A DNA stretch of 64,000 bases from JANLQX01 sp031368215 (GTDB lineage Bacteria; Actinomycetota; Acidimicrobiia; Acidimicrobiales; JANYDT01), in contig JANLRD010000008.1 in the NCBI GenBank assembly GCA_031368215.1, positions 30,756-94,755 of the forward strand, in the 5' to 3' direction. A program made the position numbers and the translations under genes. A model generated the notes under the pieces. That model was not told the origin of the DNA and did not search any database. It was given only the letters and a program-made list of their open reading frames with translations. Every line of letters begins with the position of its first letter. Within the stretch, counting starts at the first letter, position 1. This document shows positions 8,053 through 17,255 of the stretch, piece after piece.

Positions 8053-9281
8053 CCTCGTCGGCTCGCGACCTCGAGGAGTTCAGGCTTCACGTGAGGTCGT
8101 TCCTCGACGGTGTGCCGGCGCTGATGGATGCCGCGGCCGAAGGCTCGGGTGGGGAGGACGATCCGCGGGGTGTCGTGCGCGCCAAGGCATGGCGTGCCGC
8201 GCTCTACGACGCCGGGCTCGCCGGATACGGATTCTCGGAAGCGTTCGGCGGGCTCGGGGACCGTCCCGAGGAGTCTGCGGTGTACGCCGAAGAGAGCCAA
8301 GGTCGGGTGCCCGTGCTCGAGTCGCTGTTCGGGCTCGGCGTGAGCATGGCCCTGCCGATGGTGCGCGACTTCGGCAGTGATGAGTTACGACGGCGTTTGC
8401 TGCGTCCAGGGCTGAGGGGCGATGAGCTGTGGTGTCAGCTCTACTCGGAGCCAAACGCCGGTTCCGATCTCGCTTCGCTGGCCACGAAGGCCGAACGTGA
8501 CGGTGATGAGTGGATCGTAAGTGGACAGAAGGTTTGGACCTCAGGGGCTCAGCACGCCGACCTCGCCATCTTGTTGGCCCGCACCGATCCTGCGGTGCCC
8601 AAGCATCGAGGCATCACCATGTTTGTCCTTCCGATGCGTCAAACGGGGGTGACGGTTCGTCCGCTTCGCCAGATGACCGGCGTCTCGGAGTTCAACGAGG
8701 TGTTCCTCGACGAAGCGCGACTGCCATCTGGATGGATCGTCGGCGACCTGAACGATGGCTGGCGGATGGCGACGGCGTTGCTGGCCCACGAACGGGTCTT
8801 GACCGGAACGAGCTCCGTCTCCGGGAATCGTGACGAGAAGCGCAAGACGGGACGGAACCCGCTTCCGGCCAAACAGCTCATCGAGCTCGCGCAGAAGATG
8901 GACCGCTCCGATGATGCGGTGATCCGTCAGCGCTTGGCGACGACGTACACCGGTGAGCGGATCATGGGCTGGCTCGGCCAGCGGCGCGCCCATCCGTCAA
9001 TCGGCAAGCTGTGGCGAACGCAGCAGGGGAGGTACGCCGCGGATACGGCGGCGTCACTGCAGTTCCCCGGTGGGATCGGTTGGGAGAGGCCAGACGTGGA
9101 GGCCGACTATTGGCAGTACCACGTGCTCAACTGCCGCGGCATGTCGCTCGGAGGTGGAACCGACGAGATTCAGCGCAACACCCTCGGCGAGCGTGTGCTC
9201 GGCCTCCCAAAAGAACCGGCGCTCGACGCCGACGTGGCGTATCGAGACCTGCTCCGAAACTCCCGTGCCCAGGGAACCTGA
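8049..9281 (+). CDS. Acyl-CoA dehydrogenase
   Basis: A 410-residue flavoenzyme of the acyl-CoA dehydrogenase family, which introduces a double bond alpha-beta to the CoA thioester. Visible are the N-terminal helical domain (LRDLGFSEAFGG-like block at about residues 55-75), the FAD/substrate motif LWCQLYSEPNAGSDLASLATKAERDGDEWIVSGQKVWTSGAQ, the beta domain with MFVLPMRQTGVTVRPLRQMTG, and the C-terminal LGGGTDEIQRNTLGERVLGLP motif that contacts FAD. It starts inside the stop of the truncated hydratase (ATGA), so the two were an operon. The particular acyl substrate is not evident; members of this subgroup often act on steroid or branched side chains. Confidence 0.9.
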   Translation: MTSSARDLEEFRLHVRSFLDGVPALMDAAAEGSGGEDDPRGVVRAKAWRAALYDAGLAGYGFSEAFGGLGDRPEESAVYAEESQGRVPVLESLFGLGVSMALPMVRDFGSDELRRRLLRPGLRGDELWCQLYSEPNAGSDLASLATKAERDGDEWIVSGQKVWTSGAQHADLAILLARTDPAVPKHRGITMFVLPMRQTGVTVRPLRQMTGVSEFNEVFLDEARLPSGWIVGDLNDGWRMATALLAHERVLTGTSSVSGNRDEKRKTGRNPLPAKQLIELAQKMDRSDDAVIRQRLATTYTGERIMGWLGQRRAHPSIGKLWRTQQGRYAADTAASLQFPGGIGWERPDVEADYWQYHVLNCRGMSLGGGTDEIQRNTLGERVLGLPKEPALDADVAYRDLLRNSRAQGT

Positions 9282-9311
9282 GGCTCCGTCCGCAGAAGTG
9301 CTGCCACGGAA

Positions 9312-10151
9312 TCAGGCCCGGTTGTGAGGAGGGGCTGCGCCGTCGATGATGGCGTCCGTCCTCCGGCGGATCGCCGCATGTGACTCTTCGCCGTGGGGGA
9401 GGATCCAGAAGCGGTCCGTCTTGATCGACTCGACGACGAGCGCAGCGACGTCGGCGACCTCGCGGCCGGATTCAACCCCGGCGCTGAGAAAGGCGATGAA
9501 TTGATTGCCGGCGTCGCCTTTCCAGGCGGAGTCGAGCTCCTCGGGACGGTTGCGGTCCGCCTCGTGGATTCGGGTCTTGACGAACCCCGGGCAGAGCACC
9601 GACACGCCGATCGGGACACCGTCGAGTCGTGCTTCGTGCCACGTCGACTCCGAGAGTGCGACAACTCCGAACTTCGACACGAAGTACGGAGCCATCAGGG
9701 GACCGCTGACCAAGCCGGCCATCGACGCAGTGTTCACGATGTGACCCGGCACGCCCTGGGACTTGAGGATCGGCAGAAACACGCGGCTGCCATTGATCAC
9801 GCCCCAGAGGTTCACGTCGAGGACCCATCGCCACGATGCCTCGCTGAGGTCCTCCACCCGTCCGGTGGTCACGACTCCTGCGTTGTTGAACACCACGTGG
9901 ACCCCGCCGAAGTGGTCGACCGCAGCCTTCGCCGCGGCCTCGATGTCAGTGATCTCGCGGACGTCGCAGCGCATCCCAAGTACGGGGTAGCCGGCGTTCG
10001 CAAGGTCGGCCTCGGCGGTCCCGAGAGCGCCCTCTTCGATGTCGGCGATGACGAGGTTCATGCCCTCCGCACCGAGTCGGAACGCGGTTGCGAGGCCGAT
10101 GCCCGACGCGCCGCCGGTGATGAATGCGGTCTGCCCGCGGAGTACGTCCAT
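9312..10151 (-). CDS. SDR family NAD(P)-dependent oxidoreductase
   Basis: A 279-residue classical short-chain dehydrogenase. The N-terminus has the cofactor motif TGGASGIG (about residues 12-19); NNAGV lies near residue 90; the catalytic Ser-Tyr-Lys set is seen as NTASMAGL followed by PYFVSKFGV. Cofactor preference leans to NAD(P) with an acidic DIEEGA after the second strand. It is convergent with the dehydrogenase upstream and divergent from the F420 oxidoreductase at 10259. Substrate unknown. Confidence 0.88.
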   Translation of the reverse strand: MDVLRGQTAFITGGASGIGLATAFRLGAEGMNLVIADIEEGALGTAEADLANAGYPVLGMRCDVREITDIEAAAKAAVDHFGGVHVVFNNAGVVTTGRVEDLSEASWRWVLDVNLWGVINGSRVFLPILKSQGVPGHIVNTASMAGLVSGPLMAPYFVSKFGVVALSESTWHEARLDGVPIGVSVLCPGFVKTRIHEADRNRPEELDSAWKGDAGNQFIAFLSAGVESGREVADVAALVVESIKTDRFWILPHGEESHAAIRRRTDAIIDGAAPPHNRA

Positions 10152-10258
10152 GAGAAAGCGTCACACGAACACTCCGGGCTTCGCCAACCGCTCGAATGAC
10201 GGACGAGTTCGCAGCATTTGTTGCTCTCGCAGCAACAAAGGCTGCAAACTCCCGCAGT

Positions 10259-11305
10259 ATGAGAATCGGTCTTTCGATTGGCAGCGCCTATTACGACGGC
10301 TCGAACTGGAACGACCTTGTCGAACTGGTGAAGGCCGCTGATCGGCTCGGTGTCGACTATGCGTGGAGCGCCGAAGCGTGGGGCATGGAGACGATCGCCC
10401 CGCTTGCGTACCTTGCGCCGCTCACCGAGCGGATCAAGCTCGGCACGGGAATCATGCAGATCAGTGCGCGCACACCGGCGATGACGGCGATGACCGCGCT
10501 CACGATGGCGCGACTGACAAACGATCGGTTCTGCCTCGGACTCGGCGTGAGCGGTCCGCAGGTTGTCGAAGGTCTGCACGGCGAGGCGTTCGCCAAACCG
10601 CTTGGGAGGCTTCGGGAGTACATCGAGATCGTCCGCAAGGGAATCAACGGCGAGCGTCTCACGACAGCCGGTAAGCACTACACCCTGCCGAGGCCGGGAG
10701 GTGAAGGCAAGGCTCTCAAGCTCTCGATGCCGCCCAAGCCCGACCTCCCGATCTATCTCGCCACGCTCGGCCCGAAGATGCTCGAACTCACGGGCGAGGT
10801 TGCCGACGGGTGGCTCGGCACGTCGTTCATGGCCGAAGCCGCCGACCAGGTCATCCCGCACCTGCGGGCCGGCGCCGAACGTGCGGGACGATCCCTCTCC
10901 GACCTGGATCTCCAGATCGGAGCCACGGTCGACGTCGGCGACGATGTCGACGCGCTCATCGAGAAATATCGGCCGGGCGCCGCGTTCACGCTCGGCGCGA
11001 TGGGTTCGGCGAAGACCAACTTCTACAACGCCGCCTACACCCGCGCCGGTTGGGGTGACATGGCGGCGAAGGTCCAATCGCTCTGGGTCGCCGGTGACAA
11101 GCCCGCGGCCATTGCCGCGGTGGCCGACGAGTTCGTGCTCAAGGCCAACTTCGTCGGGACAGAAGCGATGGTGGCCGAACGCATTCGAGCCACTGCAGCG
11201 GCAGGCATTACCACCTTGCGGCTCAGCCCGGTCGGCCGGAGCGCCGAGGATCAGATCGGCAACCTCGAACGAACCGTCGCGATCATTCGGAACGCGGCGG
11301 GCTGA
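10259..11305 (+). CDS. LLM-class F420-dependent oxidoreductase
   Basis: A 348-residue luciferase-like monooxygenase-fold protein of the actinobacterial F420-dependent group. The TIM-barrel landmarks are the N-terminal MRIGLSIGSAYYDGSNWNDL, then AAHRL-type helix DRLGVDYAWSAEAWGME, LGTGIMQISARTPAMTAMTA, and FCLGLGVSGPQVVEGLHG with the Gly-rich phosphate-binding turn. The C-terminal part has KPDLPIYLATLGPKMLELTGEVADGWLG. These enzymes move hydride between reduced deazaflavin F420 and carbonyl or ring substrates. The ATG at 10259 puts the first strand at the N-terminus; the longer frame from 10196 adds a tail with no homology signature. It is divergent from the SDR. Confidence 0.88.
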   Translation: MRIGLSIGSAYYDGSNWNDLVELVKAADRLGVDYAWSAEAWGMETIAPLAYLAPLTERIKLGTGIMQISARTPAMTAMTALTMARLTNDRFCLGLGVSGPQVVEGLHGEAFAKPLGRLREYIEIVRKGINGERLTTAGKHYTLPRPGGEGKALKLSMPPKPDLPIYLATLGPKMLELTGEVADGWLGTSFMAEAADQVIPHLRAGAERAGRSLSDLDLQIGATVDVGDDVDALIEKYRPGAAFTLGAMGSAKTNFYNAAYTRAGWGDMAAKVQSLWVAGDKPAAIAAVADEFVLKANFVGTEAMVAERIRATAAAGITTLRLSPVGRSAEDQIGNLERTVAIIRNAAG

Positions 11306-11358
11306 TCCTGACGTAACCCGGATACCGCAGGACTCCACTGCATCCGAAGCGGGGTTGG

Positions 11359-11811
11359 TCAGCCCGGATCGGCGGTGAAGCCTGCAGCACCGATGCCGGC
11401 GATGGCGACCTTCTCATCGTTGTCCGACGTGTCGCCGCTCACCCCAACGGCTCCAACGATGAGTCCGTCGGCGTTGCGGACGAGCACCCCGCCGGGGACC
11501 GGGATGAGCGAGCCGCCGATGGCGTGCGTCGCGGCGGCGACGAAGTACGCCTGCGACTCCGCGCGTGCCATGAGCGATCGAGAACCCATACCGAACGCGA
11601 GCGCGCCGTGCGCTTTGCCGTGGGCGATCTCGAAGCGCTTGTTCGACGACCCGTCTTCTCGTTCGAAGGCCGTAACGTGGCCGCCGCGGTCGAGCACGAC
11701 GACCGAGAGCGGCTTGAATCCGGCACGGGCCCCCTCGGCTCGCGCGGTCGCGATGATGGTGCGAGCGTCGTCGAGCGAGAGATCGATTCGGGCCGTCGGA
11801 TTCGTAGTCAT
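11359..11811 (-). CDS. GlcG/HbpS-family heme- or cofactor-binding protein
   Basis: A 150-residue protein of the GlcG/HbpS (DUF336) family. The family core is visible: LSLDDARTIIATARAEGA, PLSVVVLDRGGHVTAFERED, the KAHGALAFGMGSRSL stretch, then VPGGVLVRNADGLIVGAVGVSGDTSDNDEKVA. It lies 36 bases after the malate synthase gene on the same strand. The same neighbour pair, glcG and glcB, occurs in the E. coli glycolate operon, so a role tied to glycolate/glyoxylate use is a fair inference. The biochemical role of GlcG itself is unsettled, and heme binding is known for HbpS homologues only. Confidence 0.82.
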   Translation of the reverse strand: MTTNPTARIDLSLDDARTIIATARAEGARAGFKPLSVVVLDRGGHVTAFEREDGSSNKRFEIAHGKAHGALAFGMGSRSLMARAESQAYFVAAATHAIGGSLIPVPGGVLVRNADGLIVGAVGVSGDTSDNDEKVAIAGIGAAGFTADPG

Positions 11812-11847
11812 TTTTTCACCTATGGGTTGAGCGGGGAAGGCGGGTCA

Positions 11848-14028
11848 TCACGACGCGTCGACCGCTTTGCGCTCGGCGCGGCGGGCATGGAGTATCGGTT
11901 CGGTGTAGCCCGAGGGCTGATCGCAACCGGACATGATGAGGTCGCGTGCGGCGAGGAACGCCGGTCCATCGAAGCCCGGTGCCATGGAACGGTATGCAGG
12001 GTCGTCTGCATTCTGACTGTCGACGACGAGGGCCATTCGACGCAGCGCGTCGTCGACTTGCGCGGTTGTCACGACGCCGTGGCGAAGCCAGTTTGCGACG
12101 TGCTGGGACGAGATGCGACACGTGGCGCGGTCCTCCATGAGGGCGACGTCGTCGATGTCGGGGACCTTCGAGCAACCGATACCCTGGTCGACCCATCGCA
12201 CGACGTAGCCGAGGATGCTCTGGGCGTTGTTCTCGATCTCGCGCTGGCGTTGGAGCTCGCTCCATTCCGCCGCAGTGCCGAGCGGAAGCGTGAGGATGTC
12301 GTCGAGTGAAGCGGCCGGTCGTGAGCGCAATGATTCCCGAACGGCGTTGACATCGACGCGGTGGTAGTGCGTGGCGTGGAGCGTGGCCGCGGTGGGCGAG
12401 GGCACCCACGCGCAGCTTGCGCCCGAGCGTGGATGGCCGATCTTCTGGGTGAGCATGTCGGCCATCCGTTCGGGGGCGGCCCACATGCCCTTGCCGATCT
12501 GGGCGCGACCGGGGAAGCCGCACCGGAGCCCGATGTCGACGTTGCGGTCCTCGTAGGCGGTGATCCACGGCTGCGCCTTCATCTGCGCCTTCGGAATCAT
12601 CGGTCCGGCTTCCATTGATGTGTGGATCTCGTCACCCGTGCGGTCGAGGAACCCGGTGTTGACGAACACCACCCGCGACTTCGCCGCGCGGACGCACTCG
12701 AGGAGGTTGACCGTGGTGCGACGCTCCTCGTCCATGATCCCGATCTTCACGGTATCGGTGGCCAGACCGAGGACACGTTCGACCGCAGTGAACACCTCAC
12801 ACGCGAACGCCACCTCGTCGGGCCCGTGCATCTTCGGCTTCACGATGTAGACCGAGCCGTGGGCGGAGTTCCGCTCCGCCACGAGGCGGTTTCGGTCGTG
12901 CATGGCGATGACGACGGTGACCATGGCGTCGAGCAGACCCTCGAACACTTCGTCACCGCTGGCGTCGCGAACCGCAGGTGTGGTCATGAGGTGGCCGACG
13001 TTTCGGGCGAGGAGGACGGATCGCCCTCGCACCTCGAGAGGCGAGCCGCTCGCCGCGGTCCACGAGCGGTTCGGTGCAAGTCGCCGCTCGAAGGTCTGCG
13101 TGCCCTTGGTGACCGTTTCCGTCAGCGTTCCGTCCATGAGGCCGAGCCAGTTCCGGTAGGCGCCGACCTTGTCCTCGGCATCGACGGCGGCGATCGAATC
13201 CTCGAAGTCGATGATCGTGCTCACGGCCGACTCGAGCAACACATCGGCGATCCCGGCCGGATCCGTCGCGCCGACACTGTGCGACCGGTCGATCACCATC
13301 TCGATACGCAAGCCGTGGTTCGTGAGCAGCACTCCCGACGGCGTCTCGTGATCGCCCCGATGCGCGGTGAACGCCATCGCGTCGCGCAGCGGCGATGTCC
13401 CGCCATCGCTCAACGTCGCCACAAGGGCTCCCTCGACGACGCGGTAGCCGATGACATCGGCATGGGAACCGGAGGCGAGCGGCACCGCGTCATCGAGCAG
13501 TGCGCGCGACCAGGTGATCACGCGACCGCCCCGCTCCGTGTCGTACGGTCCCCCCGGCGGGAGGTCGCCGAGTGCGTCGGTTCCGTACAAAGCGTCGTAG
13601 AGCGAACCCCAGCGGGCGTTGGCGGCGTTGAGCGCGTAGCGGGCGTTGGTTACCGGCACCACGAGCTGAGGTCCGGCGAGCACCGCGAGCTCGTCGTCGA
13701 CGTCGGCCGTGGTGATCTCGAACGCCGGACCTTCCACGACGAGGTAGCCGATGTCGGTGAGAAATGACCGATAGCTCGCATGGTCGTGGGGTTGCCCGGC
13801 GCGCGCACGGTGCCACTCGTCGATTAGGCCCTGGAGCTCAGCTCGCCGTTCGAGCAGCGTTCGGTTCCTCGGGCTCATCGTGGTGACGATCGATGCGAAG
13901 CCTGACCAGAACCGATCCGCATCGATACCGGTCCCGGGAAGGGCATCTGTCTCGATGAACGCGGCCAATCTGGCGGCGACAGCCAGACCGTGTCGGGTGA
14001 CGGTGTCCCGAGTAGGGGGGTGGGTCAT
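11848..14028 (-). CDS. glcB: Malate synthase G
   Basis: A 726-residue malate synthase G, the usual length of the single-chain form, condensing glyoxylate with acetyl-CoA to malate. Visible are the catalytic-site strands with VKIGIMDEERRTTVNLL (substrate Arg and acidic residue), SAHGSVYIVKPKMHGPDEVAFA, KSRVVFVNTGFLDRTGDEIHTS, and the late IGKGMWAAPERMADMLTQKIGHP and CAWVPSPTAATLHATHYHRVDV blocks typical of the G isoform. ATG 14028 has GGAAAG upstream and starts MTHPPTRDTV; a longer in-frame start is less likely. It forms an operon with the GlcG-like gene downstream and is divergent from the eCIS operon, whose first gene begins at 14261. Confidence 0.93.
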   Translation of the reverse strand: MTHPPTRDTVTRHGLAVAARLAAFIETDALPGTGIDADRFWSGFASIVTTMSPRNRTLLERRAELQGLIDEWHRARAGQPHDHASYRSFLTDIGYLVVEGPAFEITTADVDDELAVLAGPQLVVPVTNARYALNAANARWGSLYDALYGTDALGDLPPGGPYDTERGGRVITWSRALLDDAVPLASGSHADVIGYRVVEGALVATLSDGGTSPLRDAMAFTAHRGDHETPSGVLLTNHGLRIEMVIDRSHSVGATDPAGIADVLLESAVSTIIDFEDSIAAVDAEDKVGAYRNWLGLMDGTLTETVTKGTQTFERRLAPNRSWTAASGSPLEVRGRSVLLARNVGHLMTTPAVRDASGDEVFEGLLDAMVTVVIAMHDRNRLVAERNSAHGSVYIVKPKMHGPDEVAFACEVFTAVERVLGLATDTVKIGIMDEERRTTVNLLECVRAAKSRVVFVNTGFLDRTGDEIHTSMEAGPMIPKAQMKAQPWITAYEDRNVDIGLRCGFPGRAQIGKGMWAAPERMADMLTQKIGHPRSGASCAWVPSPTAATLHATHYHRVDVNAVRESLRSRPAASLDDILTLPLGTAAEWSELQRQREIENNAQSILGYVVRWVDQGIGCSKVPDIDDVALMEDRATCRISSQHVANWLRHGVVTTAQVDDALRRMALVVDSQNADDPAYRSMAPGFDGPAFLAARDLIMSGCDQPSGYTEPILHARRAERKAVDAS

Positions 14029-14260
14029 AGGTGCTTTCCGGGGATTCACGAACTGGTGCGAACGTGCCCCGCCCAGGATGTCAACTCTGTCCACCCGGCG
14101 CCATTCACCGCGGAAATTGTGTCCGGCATTCCCACTACGCGGTGAGGTGGTCTCCTTCGACCAGGCGGTCGGGTGCGCTGCCCCTTCGGGCAGGGCTCGT
14201 TACCCGAACGGTCGCACCGGGGTTAGCCCGTTGCGCGCTCCGGCCCCGCAAGATGGTGGG

Positions 14261-15160
14261 GTGCTGCAGGATGTGGACGACTCCGTACGCGCCTTTCTTC
14301 GCGCCCGCGCGCAAATCACCAACGACGTCGAGATTGTGTTCGACGCTCCGACCCGGGACTGGGCGGCACGCCGTAACAGCCCGGCCCTCGACGTGTTCCT
14401 CTACGACATCCGGGAAAACCTCGACCGACGACAGGCGCTCCTCGAAGACACTCGCGGTGCAGACGGCTTGGTGACCGGCCGACCGTTTGCTACCCGTTGG
14501 TACAACTGCTCGTACCTGATCACTGCGTGGACGCAGCGGCCCGAAGACGAGCACCGCCTCCTGGGCAGTGTCCTCATGGGATTTCTCGAGGTCCACGCGC
14601 TCCCGCGCGAAGTCCTCGCCGGCGCGCTCGCTCAAAGCGAGCGAGAGGTGTTCTTGACGATCGGTCGGCCACTTGCGCAGGAGCGTTCGATCTCCGATAT
14701 CTGGTCGGCGCTGGGCGGCGAGTTGAAACCATCGCTCGATCTGGTCCTCGTCGTGCCGTTCGAGTCGACCGCATCGCAACCGTTTGGTCCGCCGGTTGTC
14801 GAGGCGCCGAGCGTGCACGTCGGTGATCCGGAAGGCGGTGCCTCGGCCGAGGATCGTGAGGGCGGCCATCGACGCGCGAAACCGGGGCCGGTTGGCCGCG
14901 CCGCCCGTGGGCCGAAGCCGCGGTCGACCCTGCTCGATCGTCGCGCGGAAGCGCTCGGTCGCGAAGAGGGCATCGGAGGAAGCAAGCGCGTGCCGGGTCG
15001 ACGCTTTGGCTTCGCGGTGCATGAACCGAGCGCAGCTGAACTTGAAGAGGACCGGCTCAAGAGCGAGACCTCCGGTGGAACCGCATCCAGCGACGACGTG
15101 AAAGCCGGAGCCGCGACCGGTTCGAAGGCGAAGCGGAACGAACCACGGAGTTCGACGTGA
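14261..15160 (+). CDS. eCIS cap/terminator protein (DUF4255, Pvc16-like)
   Basis: A 299-residue protein whose first ~185 residues match the DUF4255 family, the cap protein (Pvc16/Afp16 type) that ends tube and sheath polymerisation in eCIS. The family start is recognisable in LQDVDDSVRAFLRAR, and the middle has SPALDVFLYDIRENLDRRQ, RWYNCSYLITAWTQRPEDEHRLLGSVL and SEREVFLTIGRPLAQERSISDIWSALGGELKPSLDLVLVVPF. The C-terminal ~110 residues are charged and low in hydrophobics, probably disordered, and are an extension beyond the typical core. GTG 14261 is chosen because it places the family N-terminus first and follows a GGTGGG stretch. The stop overlaps the ATPase start as GTGA, so the two are translationally coupled. 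Confidence 0.88.
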   Translation: MLQDVDDSVRAFLRARAQITNDVEIVFDAPTRDWAARRNSPALDVFLYDIRENLDRRQALLEDTRGADGLVTGRPFATRWYNCSYLITAWTQRPEDEHRLLGSVLMGFLEVHALPREVLAGALAQSEREVFLTIGRPLAQERSISDIWSALGGELKPSLDLVLVVPFESTASQPFGPPVVEAPSVHVGDPEGGASAEDREGGHRRAKPGPVGRAARGPKPRSTLLDRRAEALGREEGIGGSKRVPGRRFGFAVHEPSAAELEEDRLKSETSGGTASSDDVKAGAATGSKAKRNEPRSST

Positions 15161-17226
15161 CCTCAGTGCTCAGTTCCGAGTCGGACACGATCAGCCTCGA
15201 GGGCCTGGTTGACGCGTTCGATCAAGGAGTCGCAGATCGACTTCGTGTGCTGTCGGTGCACGTGCGTCGCCTCGTCGACGAGCGGCGGGCGAACGACCCG
15301 CTTCCTGACGATCCGTATCGCGGCCTGTACGTGTCGGACGAAGAAGCCGACGCACTCGCTGCCGAGAACGGTGAGTACGCGGTGTCGCCCCGCACGCGCC
15401 CGATGGCGTCAATCGATCTTCCCGCTGGCGGCACGCGTTCGGGTGATCTTGTGCGCTACTTCGGGCTCAACTCGTTTGATCTGGATGTGCTGATCATCGC
15501 GGCAGCACCTGACATCGAGCAGCGCTTCGAGAAGCTGTTCGGTTACTTGCACGATGACATCACCCGTCGGCGACCGAGTGTCGGCCTGGCCCTGGAACTG
15601 ACCGGCCACGGATCAGCGAACGCGTGGGCGCGTGGTCGGCTCTCGATGGAGGCACCGCTGATCCGCCACGGGCTCCTCACGGTCGACGAGCCGGGGCGTC
15701 CACTGCTCACCCGACCGCTGCGAGTGCCGGACCGCGTCCTCGGTCACCTGCTCGGCGATGATCGCATCGAAGCGCAGGTTGAGCGCTCTCGCCTGCCATC
15801 GGTGGTTCTCACGATGCCCGATGCGGCCCGCCTCGGCCGTGGTCTGACAGCTGGGGTCACGCCCGTGTATCTGCAGGATGCCGGAGTGGGCATCGGTCTC
15901 GCTCTCGGATCCAGTGCGCTCGCGTCGATCGGATTGGAAGCGCTGTCGCTCGAGATCTCGGACGCGTCCGAGGCAGATCCGTTGTCTGTCGTTGTCGCAG
16001 CCATTCGCGAAGCGCGTTTGACGAATCGTGGACTGGTGGTTTCCGTCCCGGAATCAGTGGCTGATGCCAACCGTGAAGTACTGCGCGTGTTGGCCGACTC
16101 GGACTGGCCGGGGTTCATCGTGGGGTCCCATCCATGGGATCCATCGTGGTCGCAGAAGCCGATCGTGACAGAAGTTGTTCCGAGGCCCGACTCCGAGACG
16201 ATGGAGTCGCTGTGGAGAGCGCAGTTCCCGGAACTCGACCGGGAGCAGTTGAACGAGGCGACACGTCAGCTTCGCCTGCGGCCTGATCAGATCGTGCGAG
16301 CATCGGAACTCGCTCATCGACGAGCCACCGGTGCGTCGCGTTCGGTCGCTCTCGACGACGTGAGCAACGCGGCGAGAGCGCAGAACTCCTCGCGACTGGA
16401 GCGTCTCGCCCGAAGACTTTCCCCAATGGTGACATGGGACGATCTTGTGCTCCCGGAGGACGTGACATCGCTGTTGTATGAAGTCGAGACCCGGTACCGG
16501 CGTCGTGATCAGGTCCACGGCGAATGGGGGATGGGCGGCAAGAACAATCGCCGGCTGGGTGTCGTGTCCTTGTTCGCAGGGCCGAGCGGGGTGGGCAAGA
16601 CCATGGCGGCTGAGGCGCTCGCCGGGTCCCTGGGCCTGGATCTCTACCAAGTGAACCTGGCGACTGTCGTCGACAAGTACATCGGCGAGACCGAGAAGAA
16701 CCTCGAGAAGATATTCGCTGCAGCCGAAGGGGTGAACGGAGTGATTCTCTTCGATGAGGCCGATGCGCTGTTCGGCAAGAGGTCCGAGGTGAGCGATGCG
16801 AAGGACAGATACGCGAACGTCGAAGTCGCTTACCTTCTTCAGCGGCTGGAAACGTATGAAGGCGTCGCGGTGCTGGCCACGAATCTCCGCACGAACATCG
16901 ATGACGCCTTCACACGGCGCCTGGATGTGGTCGTCGATTTTCCCGAGCCCGAGGAAGCGGACCGTCTGGTGCTTTGGGATCGTTGCATCGGACGACGGAT
17001 ACCCCGCAACGACGACATCGACCTCGAGTTTCTCGCCGCCAGGTTTCGCCTTTCGGGCGGCAACATCCGCAACATCGCAGTCTCGGCGGCATTTCTTGCC
17101 GCCTCCGATGAACGAGCGCTGTCGATGGGTGATCTTGTGCGGGCGACGGCCCAGGAGTACCGCAAACTGGGAAGGCTCTTCACACCGAGCGAGTTCGGCC
17201 ACTGGCATGCGCTCCTCACCGGATAA
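15157..17226 (+). CDS. eCIS AAA+ ATPase (Pvc15-like)
   Basis: A 689-residue protein with a ~460-residue N-terminal region and a C-terminal AAA+ domain. Walker A is GPSGVGKT (about residues 474-482), Walker B is GVILFDEADALFGKR (about 528-542), and the RRLDVVVDFPEP segment carries the arginine-finger region. This layout is the usual eCIS-encoded ATPase (Pvc15/Afp15 type), needed for particle assembly and proposed to act as a chaperone for core components. The N-terminal part includes a second, degenerate nucleotide-like fold with no Walker motif seen. It starts on the GTG overlapping the cap gene's stop and precedes the DUF4157 gene by 29 bases. Confidence 0.92.
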   Translation: MTSVLSSESDTISLEGLVDAFDQGVADRLRVLSVHVRRLVDERRANDPLPDDPYRGLYVSDEEADALAAENGEYAVSPRTRPMASIDLPAGGTRSGDLVRYFGLNSFDLDVLIIAAAPDIEQRFEKLFGYLHDDITRRRPSVGLALELTGHGSANAWARGRLSMEAPLIRHGLLTVDEPGRPLLTRPLRVPDRVLGHLLGDDRIEAQVERSRLPSVVLTMPDAARLGRGLTAGVTPVYLQDAGVGIGLALGSSALASIGLEALSLEISDASEADPLSVVVAAIREARLTNRGLVVSVPESVADANREVLRVLADSDWPGFIVGSHPWDPSWSQKPIVTEVVPRPDSETMESLWRAQFPELDREQLNEATRQLRLRPDQIVRASELAHRRATGASRSVALDDVSNAARAQNSSRLERLARRLSPMVTWDDLVLPEDVTSLLYEVETRYRRRDQVHGEWGMGGKNNRRLGVVSLFAGPSGVGKTMAAEALAGSLGLDLYQVNLATVVDKYIGETEKNLEKIFAAAEGVNGVILFDEADALFGKRSEVSDAKDRYANVEVAYLLQRLETYEGVAVLATNLRTNIDDAFTRRLDVVVDFPEPEEADRLVLWDRCIGRRIPRNDDIDLEFLAARFRLSGGNIRNIAVSAAFLAASDERALSMGDLVRATAQEYRKLGRLFTPSEFGHWHALLTG

Positions 17227-17255
17227 CCCCATCACCACCCAACAAGGAGCCTGAT

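Noticed and set aside
12622..13767. 381-codon plus-strand frame across malate synthase
   Set aside because: Shadow of glcB, which has full-length family similarity on the minus strand.
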